Below are positions 33,210 to 42,692 of a DNA stretch of 60,626 nucleotides, piece by piece. The notes beneath the pieces were generated by a model. It searched no databases. It worked only from the letters and a program-made list of their open reading frames with translations, and had not been told where the DNA came from. The number at the start of each line of letters is the position of its first letter. Position 1 is the stretch's first letter. Origin of the DNA: an uncultured Fibrobacter sp. (GTDB taxonomy: Bacteria; Fibrobacterota; Fibrobacteria; Fibrobacterales; Fibrobacteraceae); NCBI GenBank assembly GCA_934691725.1, contig CAKUTF010000014.1, forward strand, positions 1 through 60,626. Direction: 5' to 3'. The translations under genes were made by a program, and so were the position numbers.

Positions 33210-33780
33210 ATCCGCGGACGTTTAGGCTCAGGGATTAGGGATGAGGGAATAGTCCGCAGACGTCTAAGGCAATTAGCAATGAGAAATGAGTCTGCGAACG
33301 TTAAACTTCCGAGATTCAAGAACATCGACGCCTCTAAATCTAAGCTCTAAAATCTCAGTTCTAAGCTCTAATGCTCATCTGTCATTCCTGTGCTCACTAT
33401 GCTGTCATTCCCCGGCTTGACCGGGGAATCCCTTTTAAGGAATGGGATGAGCTTGTCGAGCTATTCAGAACTTAGTTGAGAGAACTTAGAGCTTAGAAAT
33501 AGTGGACAGTGGTCAGAGTTGCGGACGTTGAACTTCCGAGAAGCAAGAGCATAGGCGTCTGCAAATCTAAGCTCTCAGCTCTAAGTTCTGAATACGCTCT
33601 ATAACTAATCCCTGTTCCCTGGCTACAGTTCACTTGGCTGCTAATTTCTCATCCCACTCACCGTGTCCCGTGTCCCGCTCCGATACTGCCTACGGTTCGC
33701 TTAATTGTTAATTCCTCATTCCGCATTCCTCATTTCTAACTGCACCCTGCTCCCTGTCCCTTAATTCTCTCATCTAATCT
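33206..33780. repeat. Mosaic intergenic repeat block 5, mixed orientation
   Basis: Begins at the stop of the CorC-like gene. Words: CCGCGGACGTTTAGG, CAGGGATTAGGGATGAGGG, AGCAATGAGAAATGAG, CTAAGCTCTAA, TGTCATTCC and ACTTAGAGCTTAG. Hairpin 33407-33429 has stem ATTCCCCGG/CCGGGGAAT with loop CTTGA. The second half runs through CTCATTCCGCATTCCTC-type runs. No gene is supported. Confidence 0.85.
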
Positions 33781-33833
33781 CTGGTTTCCGGACGGATGCT
33801 TCCCCGAGACCCGGAAAATAGACCTTTATTTGA

Positions 33834-33883
33834 TGTAAACAAAAATTTACAAGATTGCAGAATCCCGGCGTTTTCTTGCCGGG
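33834..33883 (+). other. Two inverted repeats ahead of the 33975 lipoprotein
   Basis: TGTAAA/TTTACA spaced by six bases (33834-33851) could be an operator. CCCGGC/GCCGGG (33864-33883) is a hairpin without a good T run. Both lie 90-140 bases ahead of the next gene, possibly in its promoter or leader. Confidence 0.35.
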
Positions 33884-33974
33884 CTGTTGCGTTTCCGATA
33901 GAAAAAATCTAAATTCTCCCTGTATTCTGGCGGATTCCAACGTTGGGTCTTGCCACAAGAAAGAGGCCTTTCTG

Positions 33975-35189
33975 ATGAAAAAAAGATATTTAGGAATCGC
34001 TTTGGCTGCGCTTGTCGGCGGCGCCTTTGTCGCCTGCGGCAGCGGGGATGTTTCGAAACCGACCAGTGATGATGAAATGCTGGTGTTTGGAAACGACTCG
34101 ACTTATTATTCGGCAATTATAAAAGATGCGACAGCCTCCTGTACAGCGGATCCCGCCTGTGCGTCCAAGCTAAACGGCACGTCATCGGTGGCGGAAGAGT
34201 CTTCGTCCAGTTCGGCGGAAATCGTGGAACCGGGCTCTTCGCCAGGCAGTTCGTCTTCCGCGGCACCGCTCCCGGGGAGCAGCTCCACGCTGATCAACTT
34301 TTCGAGCGCAAGCGTTCCCGCTAGCTCCGCGACCGCAGGCGTAAGTTCGTCGTCGATTGCGGATGATGGAACAGTAAACGGAACCTGTGCGCCTGTGCCT
34401 GCAACGATTGAAAAGGGAACGGCTACGACATGGACGTTTACGGTAGATAAGAATTTAGGGATGAATATAGTCTTGAAGAGTTCAAGCGTTGCATATAGTT
34501 GGGCGATGCCAAACTCTGAAGAACTTTCTGCGGAAGAAACCGGGTTGAAGAATACATCCGCAACCTACAAAAAGTCGGGTGATTTCTCGGCGACGCTCGT
34601 AGTCGATGGCAACACGGTCCAGTGCTCTCCGCTGCATGTGAACGGTGCAAAGATTACCGGTTGCGAATGCTCCGCGGACGCTTCGACGGTCGATGTGGCG
34701 AGCGGCTCGGCGACTGCCAAGTGGACAATTTCCGGCTGTACGACAGATGCGACGATTACCGGCTACACCTGGACAGGCGCTACCGGTTCGGAAACTTCGG
34801 CAACGGCGACGCTCTCGAAGAAGGGCGAATCGGTCGCTCCGACCGTGACGGTCAAGAACGACGACAATACGGAAGTTTCGGTCACCTGCCCCGCGGTCAA
34901 GGCCACGGATTCCAGCGCGCCGGAGTATGAAATTGATAAAACAGGAATTACAATTCCAAGTGGAAGTTGCGGAACGGTGACAGTCGCAGGCAATCTTAGG
35001 ATAAATACAGCCGGATGGCAGGCTACCGATTGTAGTATTGTCTTGACTATCGGCAGCAACCAACAGGAAAAAACTTTTACAAATTGCAATTTTAGCAATG
35101 AACTTCCCACAGCTGTAAATGTTGGTGATCAAGCATGTGTAGAAATTACAGGTGCGGAATCTGTTAAGGTTGTTATAACTGAGTGGTAA
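33975..35189 (+). CDS. Poly-serine lipoprotein with Ig/PKD-like repeats
   Basis: 404 residues. The ATG at 33975 gives the lipoprotein signal MKKRYLGIAL...FVAC (Cys21); an upstream reading from 33855 would hide it. A serine/proline stalk (about 65-135) is followed by two PKD-like segments (VAYSWAMPNSEE and ITGYTWTGATGSE, each with a later G-x-x-x-A-x-V strand) and a third beta-rich cysteine-containing part. Codons in about 34440-34600 and 34925-35185 are distinctly AT-richer than between, suggesting mosaic recombination. Probably a surface protein; ligand unknown. Confidence 0.82.
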   Translation: MKKRYLGIALAALVGGAFVACGSGDVSKPTSDDEMLVFGNDSTYYSAIIKDATASCTADPACASKLNGTSSVAEESSSSSAEIVEPGSSPGSSSSAAPLPGSSSTLINFSSASVPASSATAGVSSSSIADDGTVNGTCAPVPATIEKGTATTWTFTVDKNLGMNIVLKSSSVAYSWAMPNSEELSAEETGLKNTSATYKKSGDFSATLVVDGNTVQCSPLHVNGAKITGCECSADASTVDVASGSATAKWTISGCTTDATITGYTWTGATGSETSATATLSKKGESVAPTVTVKNDDNTEVSVTCPAVKATDSSAPEYEIDKTGITIPSGSCGTVTVAGNLRINTAGWQATDCSIVLTIGSNQQEKTFTNCNFSNELPTAVNVGDQACVEITGAESVKVVITEW

Positions 35190-35216
35190 AAGAGTTTAAA
35201 CCGATGCTTTAATCTT

Positions 35217-35241
35217 CGCCCTTCTTCGGAGGGGCGTTTTT
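35217..35241 (+). terminator. Intrinsic terminator behind the 33975 lipoprotein
   Basis: Stem CGCCCTT/AGGGGCG with one wobble, followed by five T. Confidence 0.8.
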
Positions 35242-35269
35242 GTTTGCGTTTGTTGGATGTGGCTGGTTG

Positions 35270-35858
35270 AAGGTTGAGAGTTGTGAGAAGTCAGGAATCA
35301 GGAGACAAAATGGGAAGTGGGATACGGTGTGAGGGACACGAGTATCAGAGCGGGCTTTACTTCTAGCGTCATCCTGGAGGGAGTTCAGAACTTAGAGGTT
35401 AGTGCCGAGAGCTTAGTTGATTGATAGAAATCAGAAATCAGGAATCAGTGGGTTCAGAACTTAGAGCTGAGAGCTTAGTGCTTAGATTTGCAGACATCTA
35501 TATTTCAAAAGATTAATGTCTGCTGTTCTGGCCACTGCACACTAGCCGCTGACCACTGAATTAAACGTCCGCAGTTCTAAGCTCTAAGTTCTATCAACTA
35601 AGTTCTGAATCCCAGGCTTAGCTCGACAAGCTCGCTAGCCTGTCAAATCCCATTCCTTAAAGGGGATTCCCCGGTCAAGCCGGGGAATGACAGAAGAGAG
35701 GAGGGCAGGAATGACATTGTAGGAAGCAACGGGAAGGACAGTATGCGGAAACAGTTCGCCTAGAAATCCCTCATCCCGTGTCCCGCTTCACTCGTCCCGA
35801 GAACTTAGACGTCCGCGGATCTAAGCTCTAAGCTCTCTCAACTAAGCTCTGAACAAGC
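35270..35858. repeat. Mosaic intergenic repeat block 6, forward orientation
   Basis: Shows the fullest module order: ACGTCCGCAG, TCTAAGCTCTAAG and CAACTAAGTTCTGAA, AGCTCGACAAGCTCGCTA, hairpin 35666-35688 (stem ATTCCCCGG/CCGGGGAAT, loop TCAAG), GCGGAAACAGTTCGCC, CATCCCGTGTCCCGCTTC, ACTTAGACGTCCGCGG, then CTAAGCTCTAAG again. The first part holds AATCAGGAATCAG and TTAGAGCTGAGAGCTTAG runs. No gene supported. Confidence 0.88.
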
Positions 35859-35860
35859 CC

Positions 35861-38020
35861 TCACAAAAATTCAAACAAGATAATCCCGGGAACCTTTCCC
35901 GTCCCGCGCCACGATTCCAGATATTCTTCGAGCGGATGGTCGAGAACCTTTCCGAACTTGAAGGATGCATCCCGCAGAACGGGCTTTTCTCCTCTATCCA
36001 AAAGCAGAAATCCGACATGGAACGTGTCGATGGTTTTCAGTCGGCTGACAAATCCCACCCCGCGCACCGTGCTTTCCCCTTGCCACGGGCTTCTCGAAAA
36101 TTCGAGCGCTCGCTCTAGCGGAAGATAGCGGAGATAAAGCTCGGGATCGTTTTCGGAATAGGAAATTCCCTTGTCGCGGAAAAATTTTTTCTTGGGGAGA
36201 GTACGCGTTTCCGCCGTGTCGTTCGGCAAAAAGACTTGTCTTGCGAAAGTTCCCTCGCCGAGCCAATCTTCGACAAAGTAATGCTTGCGAAATTTGTACG
36301 CAATCTTCCCGTCGAAGTAGCGGATTTTTTGAAGCGTTCCGAAAAGGCTGTCGAGCGTCGGACTTTTGGATAGCGCAAGAACATGTTCGATAAAAGTTAC
36401 GCAGTCGAGCGAATCCGTGTTGACAAGAGGTTTCGCTTCTATCGTATCGAGAATGCTTTCGCCGGTAGGTCCTAGGAGATAAGGCGTTCCCAAAAATTGG
36501 CCGGAAAAAAATCGAATTCGATTGGAAAGCCCGCTGACGGATGAGCCTTGCAGGTAGAGTTCCCGCATCCGCAACAGCGAAGCGTAGCCGCTGTTCGCTG
36601 CGCGGTAAATGCATGACCAGACGGAATCCAGGGCGTCCTTGCTCTTGTTGTCAGGGATTTTTCCCGTTTCGTTCAGGTAGGTTGCGATAGCGAGCGTGTC
36701 TCCGTCGATTGTGGGCATGTAGCCGACAAGTCCGTGGACTTCGTTGATGAATCCCGTCTTGAAGCGGATTTTCCAGGCGTATTCCAGATTCTGCATCCGC
36801 TTGTGCCCGCTGCCGGTTCCCGGTCCCGCAAAACTTTGTATGTAAAATTTTCCCTTGGGATGGTGCGCCATCTTGGCGAGAAGTTCCGTTTCCGCGGAGG
36901 GCTTTACCTTGTTCAGGGGAGAAAGTCCGCTGCCGTCAAAGACCTGAAAATCGTCCGGGGAAATTTCCAGCTTTTCTAAAAATTCCCGCTCGGCGCGTTT
37001 TCCGTTTTCCACGTTGCCGTCTTGGAATTTTGCCGCCGCGAGATTTCGGAAAAGCGTTTCGGCATGGAGGTTCTGGCTCCGTTGGTTGATTTCGTCGAGA
37101 AGGCTTAAAAGCGGTGCTCCGGAAATTTCAAATGTGTAAAGGGCAAGCCCGCTTTGCGCAAGGGGATTTTCCTTGTATGCGATTCCCGCATCCTGCAAAG
37201 CCCGGACAAACGCAATCCGGAAATATCCGTTGGGATTTCGGACGGGGATGGCGATGCCCGATTCGCCGGCTTTTACTCCGATGGTTCCCGAAATCCGGAT
37301 GATGGAAGAATCCGAATCGAGCGAATAGACATAGCGTCGCCTGGAACCTTTTCCTGTCGTTAATTTGTTCACAATCCGAACGTAACCGATATCCGGTTCA
37401 ATCGTAACGCTTGCCGTATCGCCGATTTTTTCTCCCGGAACGATCTTGACGAGGGCGCAGTTGTCGTTGAAGATAAGTGGCGTCACTTCCGCACCGTACC
37501 AGGCATCGTAATAATTGTCCCGCCAATGTTCCGGTTTGCGCGGTCCCGAAAAAAAGTTCGTGTCGAGTTCGATTTTTGCGTCGAGCGTGTCGATGCCTTT
37601 TTGCCGGATGGAATCGGCGAGAACGCGCAGCAGGTAAAAAGGTTCCGAGTAGTATCTGCCGGAAATGTTCGGGTCGCCTTCGCCTCTCAGCCGGAGAATG
37701 CCGTGAAAGGTTTTCCCGGAAACGCTCCCTTCGAGAAGTAGCCTTGTCCGCGGGCTGTAATCTAGCGGAAAATAGTCGAGCGCGGCTGCCGTTGTGAGGG
37801 TTTTGAGCGTGCTTGCCGGCGTAAAAAAGGAATCCGCCTGGAATTCGGCGATTTGATTTCCCGATTTGACCGAACGGATGGAAATTCCGAATTTCGCACC
37901 GGGCACCATGGAATCGACAATTGCCCTGTAATCCTTGACCGAAATGAATTTTTGGGGCGTGAAGGCGAACGCATTCGAAAGCAATCCCGCACCGAGGAAT
38001 AACGCAGCGAAAAATTTCAT
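35861..38020 (-). CDS. PBP4-type D-Ala-D-Ala carboxypeptidase fused to a DUF1460 domain
   Basis: 719 residues with a signal peptide (about 1-19). Residues about 25-470 are a DacB/PBP4 serine peptidase trimming or splitting peptidoglycan cross-links: SxxK is Ser70-Thr-Leu-Lys73, SxN is in QRSQNLHAE, and the KTG triad lies in RFKTGFINEVHG. About residues 490-719 match DUF1460, an N-acetylmuramoyl-L-alanine amidase-like family of NlpC/P60 fold, with GTPYLLG, DSLDCVTFIEHVLAL (candidate catalytic Cys) and KHYFVEDW. The start overlaps the aroA stop by 4 bases. The fusion would place two cell-wall activities in one periplasmic chain. Confidence 0.87.
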   Translation of the reverse strand: MKFFAALFLGAGLLSNAFAFTPQKFISVKDYRAIVDSMVPGAKFGISIRSVKSGNQIAEFQADSFFTPASTLKTLTTAAALDYFPLDYSPRTRLLLEGSVSGKTFHGILRLRGEGDPNISGRYYSEPFYLLRVLADSIRQKGIDTLDAKIELDTNFFSGPRKPEHWRDNYYDAWYGAEVTPLIFNDNCALVKIVPGEKIGDTASVTIEPDIGYVRIVNKLTTGKGSRRRYVYSLDSDSSIIRISGTIGVKAGESGIAIPVRNPNGYFRIAFVRALQDAGIAYKENPLAQSGLALYTFEISGAPLLSLLDEINQRSQNLHAETLFRNLAAAKFQDGNVENGKRAEREFLEKLEISPDDFQVFDGSGLSPLNKVKPSAETELLAKMAHHPKGKFYIQSFAGPGTGSGHKRMQNLEYAWKIRFKTGFINEVHGLVGYMPTIDGDTLAIATYLNETGKIPDNKSKDALDSVWSCIYRAANSGYASLLRMRELYLQGSSVSGLSNRIRFFSGQFLGTPYLLGPTGESILDTIEAKPLVNTDSLDCVTFIEHVLALSKSPTLDSLFGTLQKIRYFDGKIAYKFRKHYFVEDWLGEGTFARQVFLPNDTAETRTLPKKKFFRDKGISYSENDPELYLRYLPLERALEFSRSPWQGESTVRGVGFVSRLKTIDTFHVGFLLLDRGEKPVLRDASFKFGKVLDHPLEEYLESWRGTGKVPGIILFEFL

Positions 38021-39354
38021 CTTGCGCCTTGAATCTGGAGCGGAACGTTTGCGAGATGTTCTAGGTCTTTCCAGTAGCCGGGATAGGTCTTTTCGACGCA
38101 AAGCGGGTCGAGGATTCGGATGTGTTCTGTGCTTGAAATGCCGAAAGCGGTGAGGCTCAGGCACATCGCCATTCGGTGATCGTTGTAGGTTTCAAATGTC
38201 GCCGGGAGAATTTTCGCTTGCGGCGTGATGGCTAGGGAATCGTCCGTTTCGGTGACGTTCGCTCCGGTTTTGCGCAGTTCGGTCGCCATCGCCTGGATGC
38301 GGTCCGTTTCCTTGACTTTCCAGCTTTTGATGCCGCGGAGCGTGCTTTTGCCGTCTGCAAAAAGGCAGAGAACGGCGACCGTCATTGCGGCGTCCGGAAT
38401 CGCGGAGAGATCCATATCAATCGCTTTTAGCGGAAACGTTCCTTTCGAACATTCGACAAAGCCGTTTCCGAAAGAAACTTTCGCGCCCATTTTTTCGAGA
38501 ACTTCGGTAAAACGGACGTCGCCCTGGATGCTTTCCCTGTCGATTCCGTATAAACGAATCGGCCCGCCCGAAATGGCCGCAGCGGCAAGCGTGTATGTCG
38601 CCGAGGAGGCGTCGCCTTCGACAGTGTATTCGCCCGGCGAGCGGTATCCCGAATTTCGGACGAAAAATTCCTGAAAACCGCGGTTTTCGACTTGCGCTCC
38701 GAACGCTTCCATCATCTTCAAAGTCATCGAGACATACGGCTTGGAAATCAATTCCCCATCGACTGCTATCGTGAGCGGCTTTTCCATGCAAGGCGCGGCG
38801 AGAAGAATCGCTGTCAGGTACTGGCTCGAAATGTTTCCGCGGATGTGGAGCGTTCCGCCGGAGAGGCCGCTTGCATGCAAGGCTATCGGGGGAAAGCCCG
38901 GGTTTTCCAGGTAGTCGATTTGCGCACCGACCTGTTCGAGAGCCGTGACTAAATCGCGGATCGGGCGTTCTTTCATGCGGGCGATTCCCGAAAGCGTGAA
39001 TTCGCCGTGTCCGAGGGCCGCCGCCGCGGTCAAAAACCGGATGGACGTTCCCGAGTTCCCCACGAATAGCTCGGCATTTCTTGAAGAAAATTTTCCGCAA
39101 CCGCCGACGACCGCTTCCGTGTGATCCTCTGAAAACCGGAGGCTCGGCACGCCTAGCCTTTCGAGCGATTCCGTCATATACCGCGTATCGTCGCTCCACA
39201 AGAGACGGTGCAGTCGGGTTTCGCCTTTGGCGAGGGCCGCTAGCAGAAGCGCTCGGTTCGTGATGCTCTTGGAACCCGGGACGCGAAGCGAACCTTGGAT
39301 TTTTCGCAAGGCGGGAATTTCCAAAAAAGTTTTGCTTTGGGCGGACAGATTCAT
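38017..39354 (-). CDS. aroA: 3-phosphoshikimate 1-carboxyvinyltransferase (EPSP synthase)
   Basis: 445 residues. Transfers enolpyruvate from PEP to shikimate-3-phosphate. The catalytic and binding motifs are intact: PGSKSITNRALLLAAL (Lys29), a GNSGT PEP loop, KETDRIQAM, and YNDHRMAMC. It is the genuine enzyme of the window, in contrast to the degenerate paralogue at 58131. First of a leftward pair with the PBP4 fusion; the thioesterase gene starts divergently 38 bases away. Confidence 0.97.
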   Translation of the reverse strand: MNLSAQSKTFLEIPALRKIQGSLRVPGSKSITNRALLLAALAKGETRLHRLLWSDDTRYMTESLERLGVPSLRFSEDHTEAVVGGCGKFSSRNAELFVGNSGTSIRFLTAAAALGHGEFTLSGIARMKERPIRDLVTALEQVGAQIDYLENPGFPPIALHASGLSGGTLHIRGNISSQYLTAILLAAPCMEKPLTIAVDGELISKPYVSMTLKMMEAFGAQVENRGFQEFFVRNSGYRSPGEYTVEGDASSATYTLAAAAISGGPIRLYGIDRESIQGDVRFTEVLEKMGAKVSFGNGFVECSKGTFPLKAIDMDLSAIPDAAMTVAVLCLFADGKSTLRGIKSWKVKETDRIQAMATELRKTGANVTETDDSLAITPQAKILPATFETYNDHRMAMCLSLTAFGISSTEHIRILDPLCVEKTYPGYWKDLEHLANVPLQIQGAR

Positions 39355-39392
39355 GTTTTCAAATTTAGATTAAAAGAAAACGAGGATTGAAA

Positions 39393-40142
39393 ATGGACAA
39401 GGAAATTAGCGAATACGTTTTCCCGGTGCGGTTTTCCGACTGCGATTCGACTAGCCGCCTGCGCATATCGTCTTTTTTCGACTTTATGGAAGAAACCGCG
39501 ATTCTCGATGCGGAAAGGAACGGCTTCGGAATCTGGAAAATGGTCGAGAACGGCTATACGACGGTGATTTCCCGGATAAAGCTTCGGATAAACCATGTTC
39601 CCGTCTGGGGCGAGAAACTGCGCGTCTCGACATGGACAAAATCCATCTACAAGCACAAGGTGGCGGTTCGGGATTATTCCGTTCGGGATGAACGGGGGTG
39701 CGTTATCGCGGAAGCGACTTCTTCGTGGCTCCTGGTGAACCTGCGGACTGGTCGCGCGGAGGACCCGGAGAACGCGCCTTTCCTCCCTGCGCTCTATCCC
39801 GAAAAAAATGCGATTTCCGAAAACCTGGAACTTTTGCTTCCGCGGGAAAATCCCCGGGTCGTGCTTTCGAAGAAGGCCTGCTATTCCGATTTGGACATGA
39901 ACCGCCATGTCAATAACTGTCGTTATGCGGATTGGGTTCTCGATGCGCTTTTTTCGGATCCCGCCTTTAGGAAGCTCGGAATCCGCTCGCTCCAGATGAA
40001 CTACCTGTCGGAGGTTTCCGCCGGCGAAGAAATCCACTTGGTGCGCTTCGACAATTCGAACCATCATGCGTATATCTTTGGTGTGAACGCTCAGGATTCA
40101 TCCAAAGTGCATTTTCAGGCGCGGGTCGGTTTTTCCACATAG
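39393..40142 (+). CDS. Acyl-ACP thioesterase
   Basis: 249 residues of two hot-dog halves, as in the plant FatA/FatB-like bacterial acyl-ACP thioesterases that release fatty acids from acyl carrier protein. The first half carries VRFSDCDSTSRL, the second the active-site-like DLDMNRHVNNCRYADWVLDAL, where Asp, Asn and His of the hydrolytic site can be seen. ATG 39393 is used; TTG 39387 in the same frame is an alternative. It precedes the polysaccharide cluster by about 33 bases and may share its transcript. Confidence 0.88.
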   Translation: MDKEISEYVFPVRFSDCDSTSRLRISSFFDFMEETAILDAERNGFGIWKMVENGYTTVISRIKLRINHVPVWGEKLRVSTWTKSIYKHKVAVRDYSVRDERGCVIAEATSSWLLVNLRTGRAEDPENAPFLPALYPEKNAISENLELLLPRENPRVVLSKKACYSDLDMNRHVNNCRYADWVLDALFSDPAFRKLGIRSLQMNYLSEVSAGEEIHLVRFDNSNHHAYIFGVNAQDSSKVHFQARVGFST

Positions 40143-40175
40143 ATATTCCGCTTGCATTTATGTAAGTTTGTTCTT

Positions 40176-41063
40176 ATGAAAGGAATTGTTCTCGCCGGAG
40201 GCTCCGGTACAAGGCTTTATCCGCTGACGCTTGTGACTAGCAAGCAGCTTTTGCCCGTCTATGACAAGCCGATGATTTACTACCCGCTATCGACCTTGAT
40301 GCTTGCGGGCATCCGCGATATCCTGATAATTTCCACACCGACGGATCTGCCGAACTTTGAACGGCTTCTCGGCGACGGCTCCTCGATGGGCGTGCATCTC
40401 TCCTACAAGGTCCAGCCGAATCCGAACGGGCTTGCGGAAGCGTTTGTGCTTGGCGCGGAATTTATCGGCGACGATTCCTGTGCGATGATTCTCGGGGACA
40501 ACATCTTTTACGGCAACGGGATGACGCCCCTTTTGAAAAGCGCCGTGGAAAATGCGGAAAAAAATCACCGGGCGAGCGTCTTCGGTTACTATGTCGAGGA
40601 TCCGGAACGCTTTGGCGTCGTGGAATTCGACGGCTCGGGCAAGGTCGTTTCTATCGAGGAAAAACCCAAGGCTCCCAAGAGCAACTATGCGGTGACCGGG
40701 CTTTATTTTTACGACAACCGCGTCGTGAAATTTGCAAAGGGCATGAAGCCTTCTGCCCGCGGGGAACTCGAAATCACCGACCTGAACAGGCTTTTCCTGG
40801 AAGCGGACGCATTGGACGTGAAGCTTCTCGGACGGGGATTCGCCTGGCTCGATACGGGCACGATGGACAGCCTGATCGAGGCGAGCGATTTCGTGCAGAT
40901 GGTGGAAAAACGCCAGGGCATCAAGATTTCCGCGGTGGAAGAAATCGCTTACATCAACGGCTGGATTGACCGGGAGACGCTTTCGGCTTCTGCAAGAAAA
41001 TATGGAAAATCCACTTACGGCGCGCATCTGCAGAAGGTCGCCGAGGGAAAAATTCGCTATTAG
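40176..41063 (+). CDS. rfbA: Glucose-1-phosphate thymidylyltransferase
   Basis: 295 residues. Makes dTDP-glucose from glucose-1-phosphate and dTTP. The nucleotide-binding GGSGTRLYPLT lies at the start, and KQLLPVYDKPMIYYPLS, LGDNIFYG and the FAWLDTGTMDSL end are typical of RfbA/RmlA. Start chosen at MKGIVLAGG. First of rfbA-rfbB-rfbC. Confidence 0.97.
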   Translation: MKGIVLAGGSGTRLYPLTLVTSKQLLPVYDKPMIYYPLSTLMLAGIRDILIISTPTDLPNFERLLGDGSSMGVHLSYKVQPNPNGLAEAFVLGAEFIGDDSCAMILGDNIFYGNGMTPLLKSAVENAEKNHRASVFGYYVEDPERFGVVEFDGSGKVVSIEEKPKAPKSNYAVTGLYFYDNRVVKFAKGMKPSARGELEITDLNRLFLEADALDVKLLGRGFAWLDTGTMDSLIEASDFVQMVEKRQGIKISAVEEIAYINGWIDRETLSASARKYGKSTYGAHLQKVAEGKIRY

Positions 41064-41078
41064 GAAAAGGAAAGATCG

Positions 41079-42110
41079 ATGACGACGAAAACAATCGTGG
41101 TGACCGGCGGTGCCGGATTTATCGGGGGAAATTTTGTCCATTACATGCTGAAGGCGCATCCGGACTATCGGATCGTTTGCCTGGACGCCTTGACATACGC
41201 GGGAAACCTCGAAACGCTCGAACCCGTGATGAAAAATCCGAATTTCCGGTTTGTGAAATTGGACATTACGGACCGCGAAGGCGTCGAAAAGCTTTTTGCA
41301 TCCGAACGCCCGGACGCAGTGGTGAACTTTGCCGCCGAAAGCCATGTCGATCGCTCGATTGAAAATCCAGGAGTGTTCATTTCGACGAATGTACTCGGAA
41401 CGGGTGTCCTGCTTGACGCGAGCCGCAAATACAAGGTCGGACGCTACCACCAGGTTTCGACCGACGAGGTTTACGGGGATTTGCCGCTTGACCGCCCGGA
41501 CCTTTTCTTTACCGAGACAACGCCGCTTCATACGTCTAGCCCCTATTCGGCGAGCAAGGCTGGCGCAGATCTGCTCACGCTCGCCTACCATCGCACGTTC
41601 GGTTTGCCGGTGACCATATCCCGCTGTTCGAACAATTACGGTCCCTATCATTTCCCCGAAAAGCTCATCCCGCTGATGATTGCGAACGCTCTCGCGGACA
41701 AGCCTCTCCCCGTCTATGGAAACGGGATGAACGTCCGCGATTGGCTTTATGTTGAGGACCATTGTCGCGCAATCGACCTGATTCTTGAAAAGGGCCGTGT
41801 CGGCGAAGTCTATAATGTCGGCGGACACAACGAAATGCACAACATCGATATCGTGAAGCTCATTTTGCAGACGCTCGGAAAGCCGGAAAGCCTTATCCAT
41901 TTTGTGAAGGACCGCGCCGGGCACGATCTGCGCTATGCGATTGACCCGACAAAAATTCACCGGGAGCTCGGCTGGCTTCCCGAAACGAAATTCGCGGACG
42001 GCATCAAGAAAACGGTGCAGTGGTTTCTCGACAACAAGCCCTGGTGGGAACATATCGTAAACGGCGAATACAGAAACTATTACAAGACGATGTACGGAGA
42101 CAAGTTCTGA
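41079..42110 (+). CDS. rfbB: dTDP-glucose 4,6-dehydratase
   Basis: 343-residue extended short-chain dehydrogenase. NAD-binding GGAGFIGGNFVHY at the start, a STDEVYGDL active-site loop and catalytic YSASKAGAD are visible. It makes dTDP-4-keto-6-deoxyglucose, the branch point for rhamnose and other deoxysugars. Fifteen bases after rfbA; its stop overlaps the rfbC start by one base. Confidence 0.97.
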   Translation: MTTKTIVVTGGAGFIGGNFVHYMLKAHPDYRIVCLDALTYAGNLETLEPVMKNPNFRFVKLDITDREGVEKLFASERPDAVVNFAAESHVDRSIENPGVFISTNVLGTGVLLDASRKYKVGRYHQVSTDEVYGDLPLDRPDLFFTETTPLHTSSPYSASKAGADLLTLAYHRTFGLPVTISRCSNNYGPYHFPEKLIPLMIANALADKPLPVYGNGMNVRDWLYVEDHCRAIDLILEKGRVGEVYNVGGHNEMHNIDIVKLILQTLGKPESLIHFVKDRAGHDLRYAIDPTKIHRELGWLPETKFADGIKKTVQWFLDNKPWWEHIVNGEYRNYYKTMYGDKF

Positions 42111-42667
42111 TGGGAAAATTCCATTTTATCGATACGGAAATCGCGGATGTCAAGATTATCGAACCGACCGTTTTTGGCGATGAGCGCGGATACTTCATGG
42201 AAACGTATAGCGAAAGGGAGTTTTTTGATGCGGGAATTTCGGTGAAGTTCGTGCAGGACAACGAATCGCGTTCTAGGAAGGGCGTGCTCCGGGGATTGCA
42301 TTTCCAAAAAAAGAATCCGCAGGGAAAGCTTGTCCGGGTAATCGAAGGGGAAGTCTTTGACGTGGCGGTCGATTTGCGGAAAGCAAGTGCAACTTTTGGA
42401 AAGTGGGTCGGCGTGACGCTTTCCGCCGAAAACAAAAGGCAGTTCTACATCCCCGAAGGATTTGCGCACGGCTTTGTCGTCTTGAGCGATGCCGCTTCGT
42501 TTGTGTATAAATGTACGCGCCTTTACGCTCCGGGCGACGAGGGCGGGCTTCTCTGGAACGATCCGCAAATCGGAATCCGCTGGCCGGTCGGGGAAAATTT
42601 CACGCCTGTCCTGAGCGAAAAGGATACGAAGAACCCGACGCTCGATAAGCTGGGCTTTTCTTTCTAG
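42110..42667 (+). CDS. rfbC: dTDP-4-dehydrorhamnose 3,5-epimerase
   Basis: 185-residue cupin epimerase. FGDERGYFMETY, SRKGVLRGLHFQ (catalytic His) and the FYIPEGFAHGFVVLSD segment are hallmarks. It acts on the RfbB product. The ATG overlaps the rfbB stop (TGATG). The reductase rfbD that would finish dTDP-rhamnose is not in the window. Confidence 0.96.
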   Translation: MGKFHFIDTEIADVKIIEPTVFGDERGYFMETYSEREFFDAGISVKFVQDNESRSRKGVLRGLHFQKKNPQGKLVRVIEGEVFDVAVDLRKASATFGKWVGVTLSAENKRQFYIPEGFAHGFVVLSDAASFVYKCTRLYAPGDEGGLLWNDPQIGIRWPVGENFTPVLSEKDTKNPTLDKLGFSF

Positions 42668-42692
42668 CCTTGAAAATTTTATCTTTCGCCCG

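Noticed and set aside
40287..42053. 588-residue minus-strand open frame across rfbA and rfbB
   Set aside because: Antisense to two clearly identified genes; composition typical of a shadow frame.
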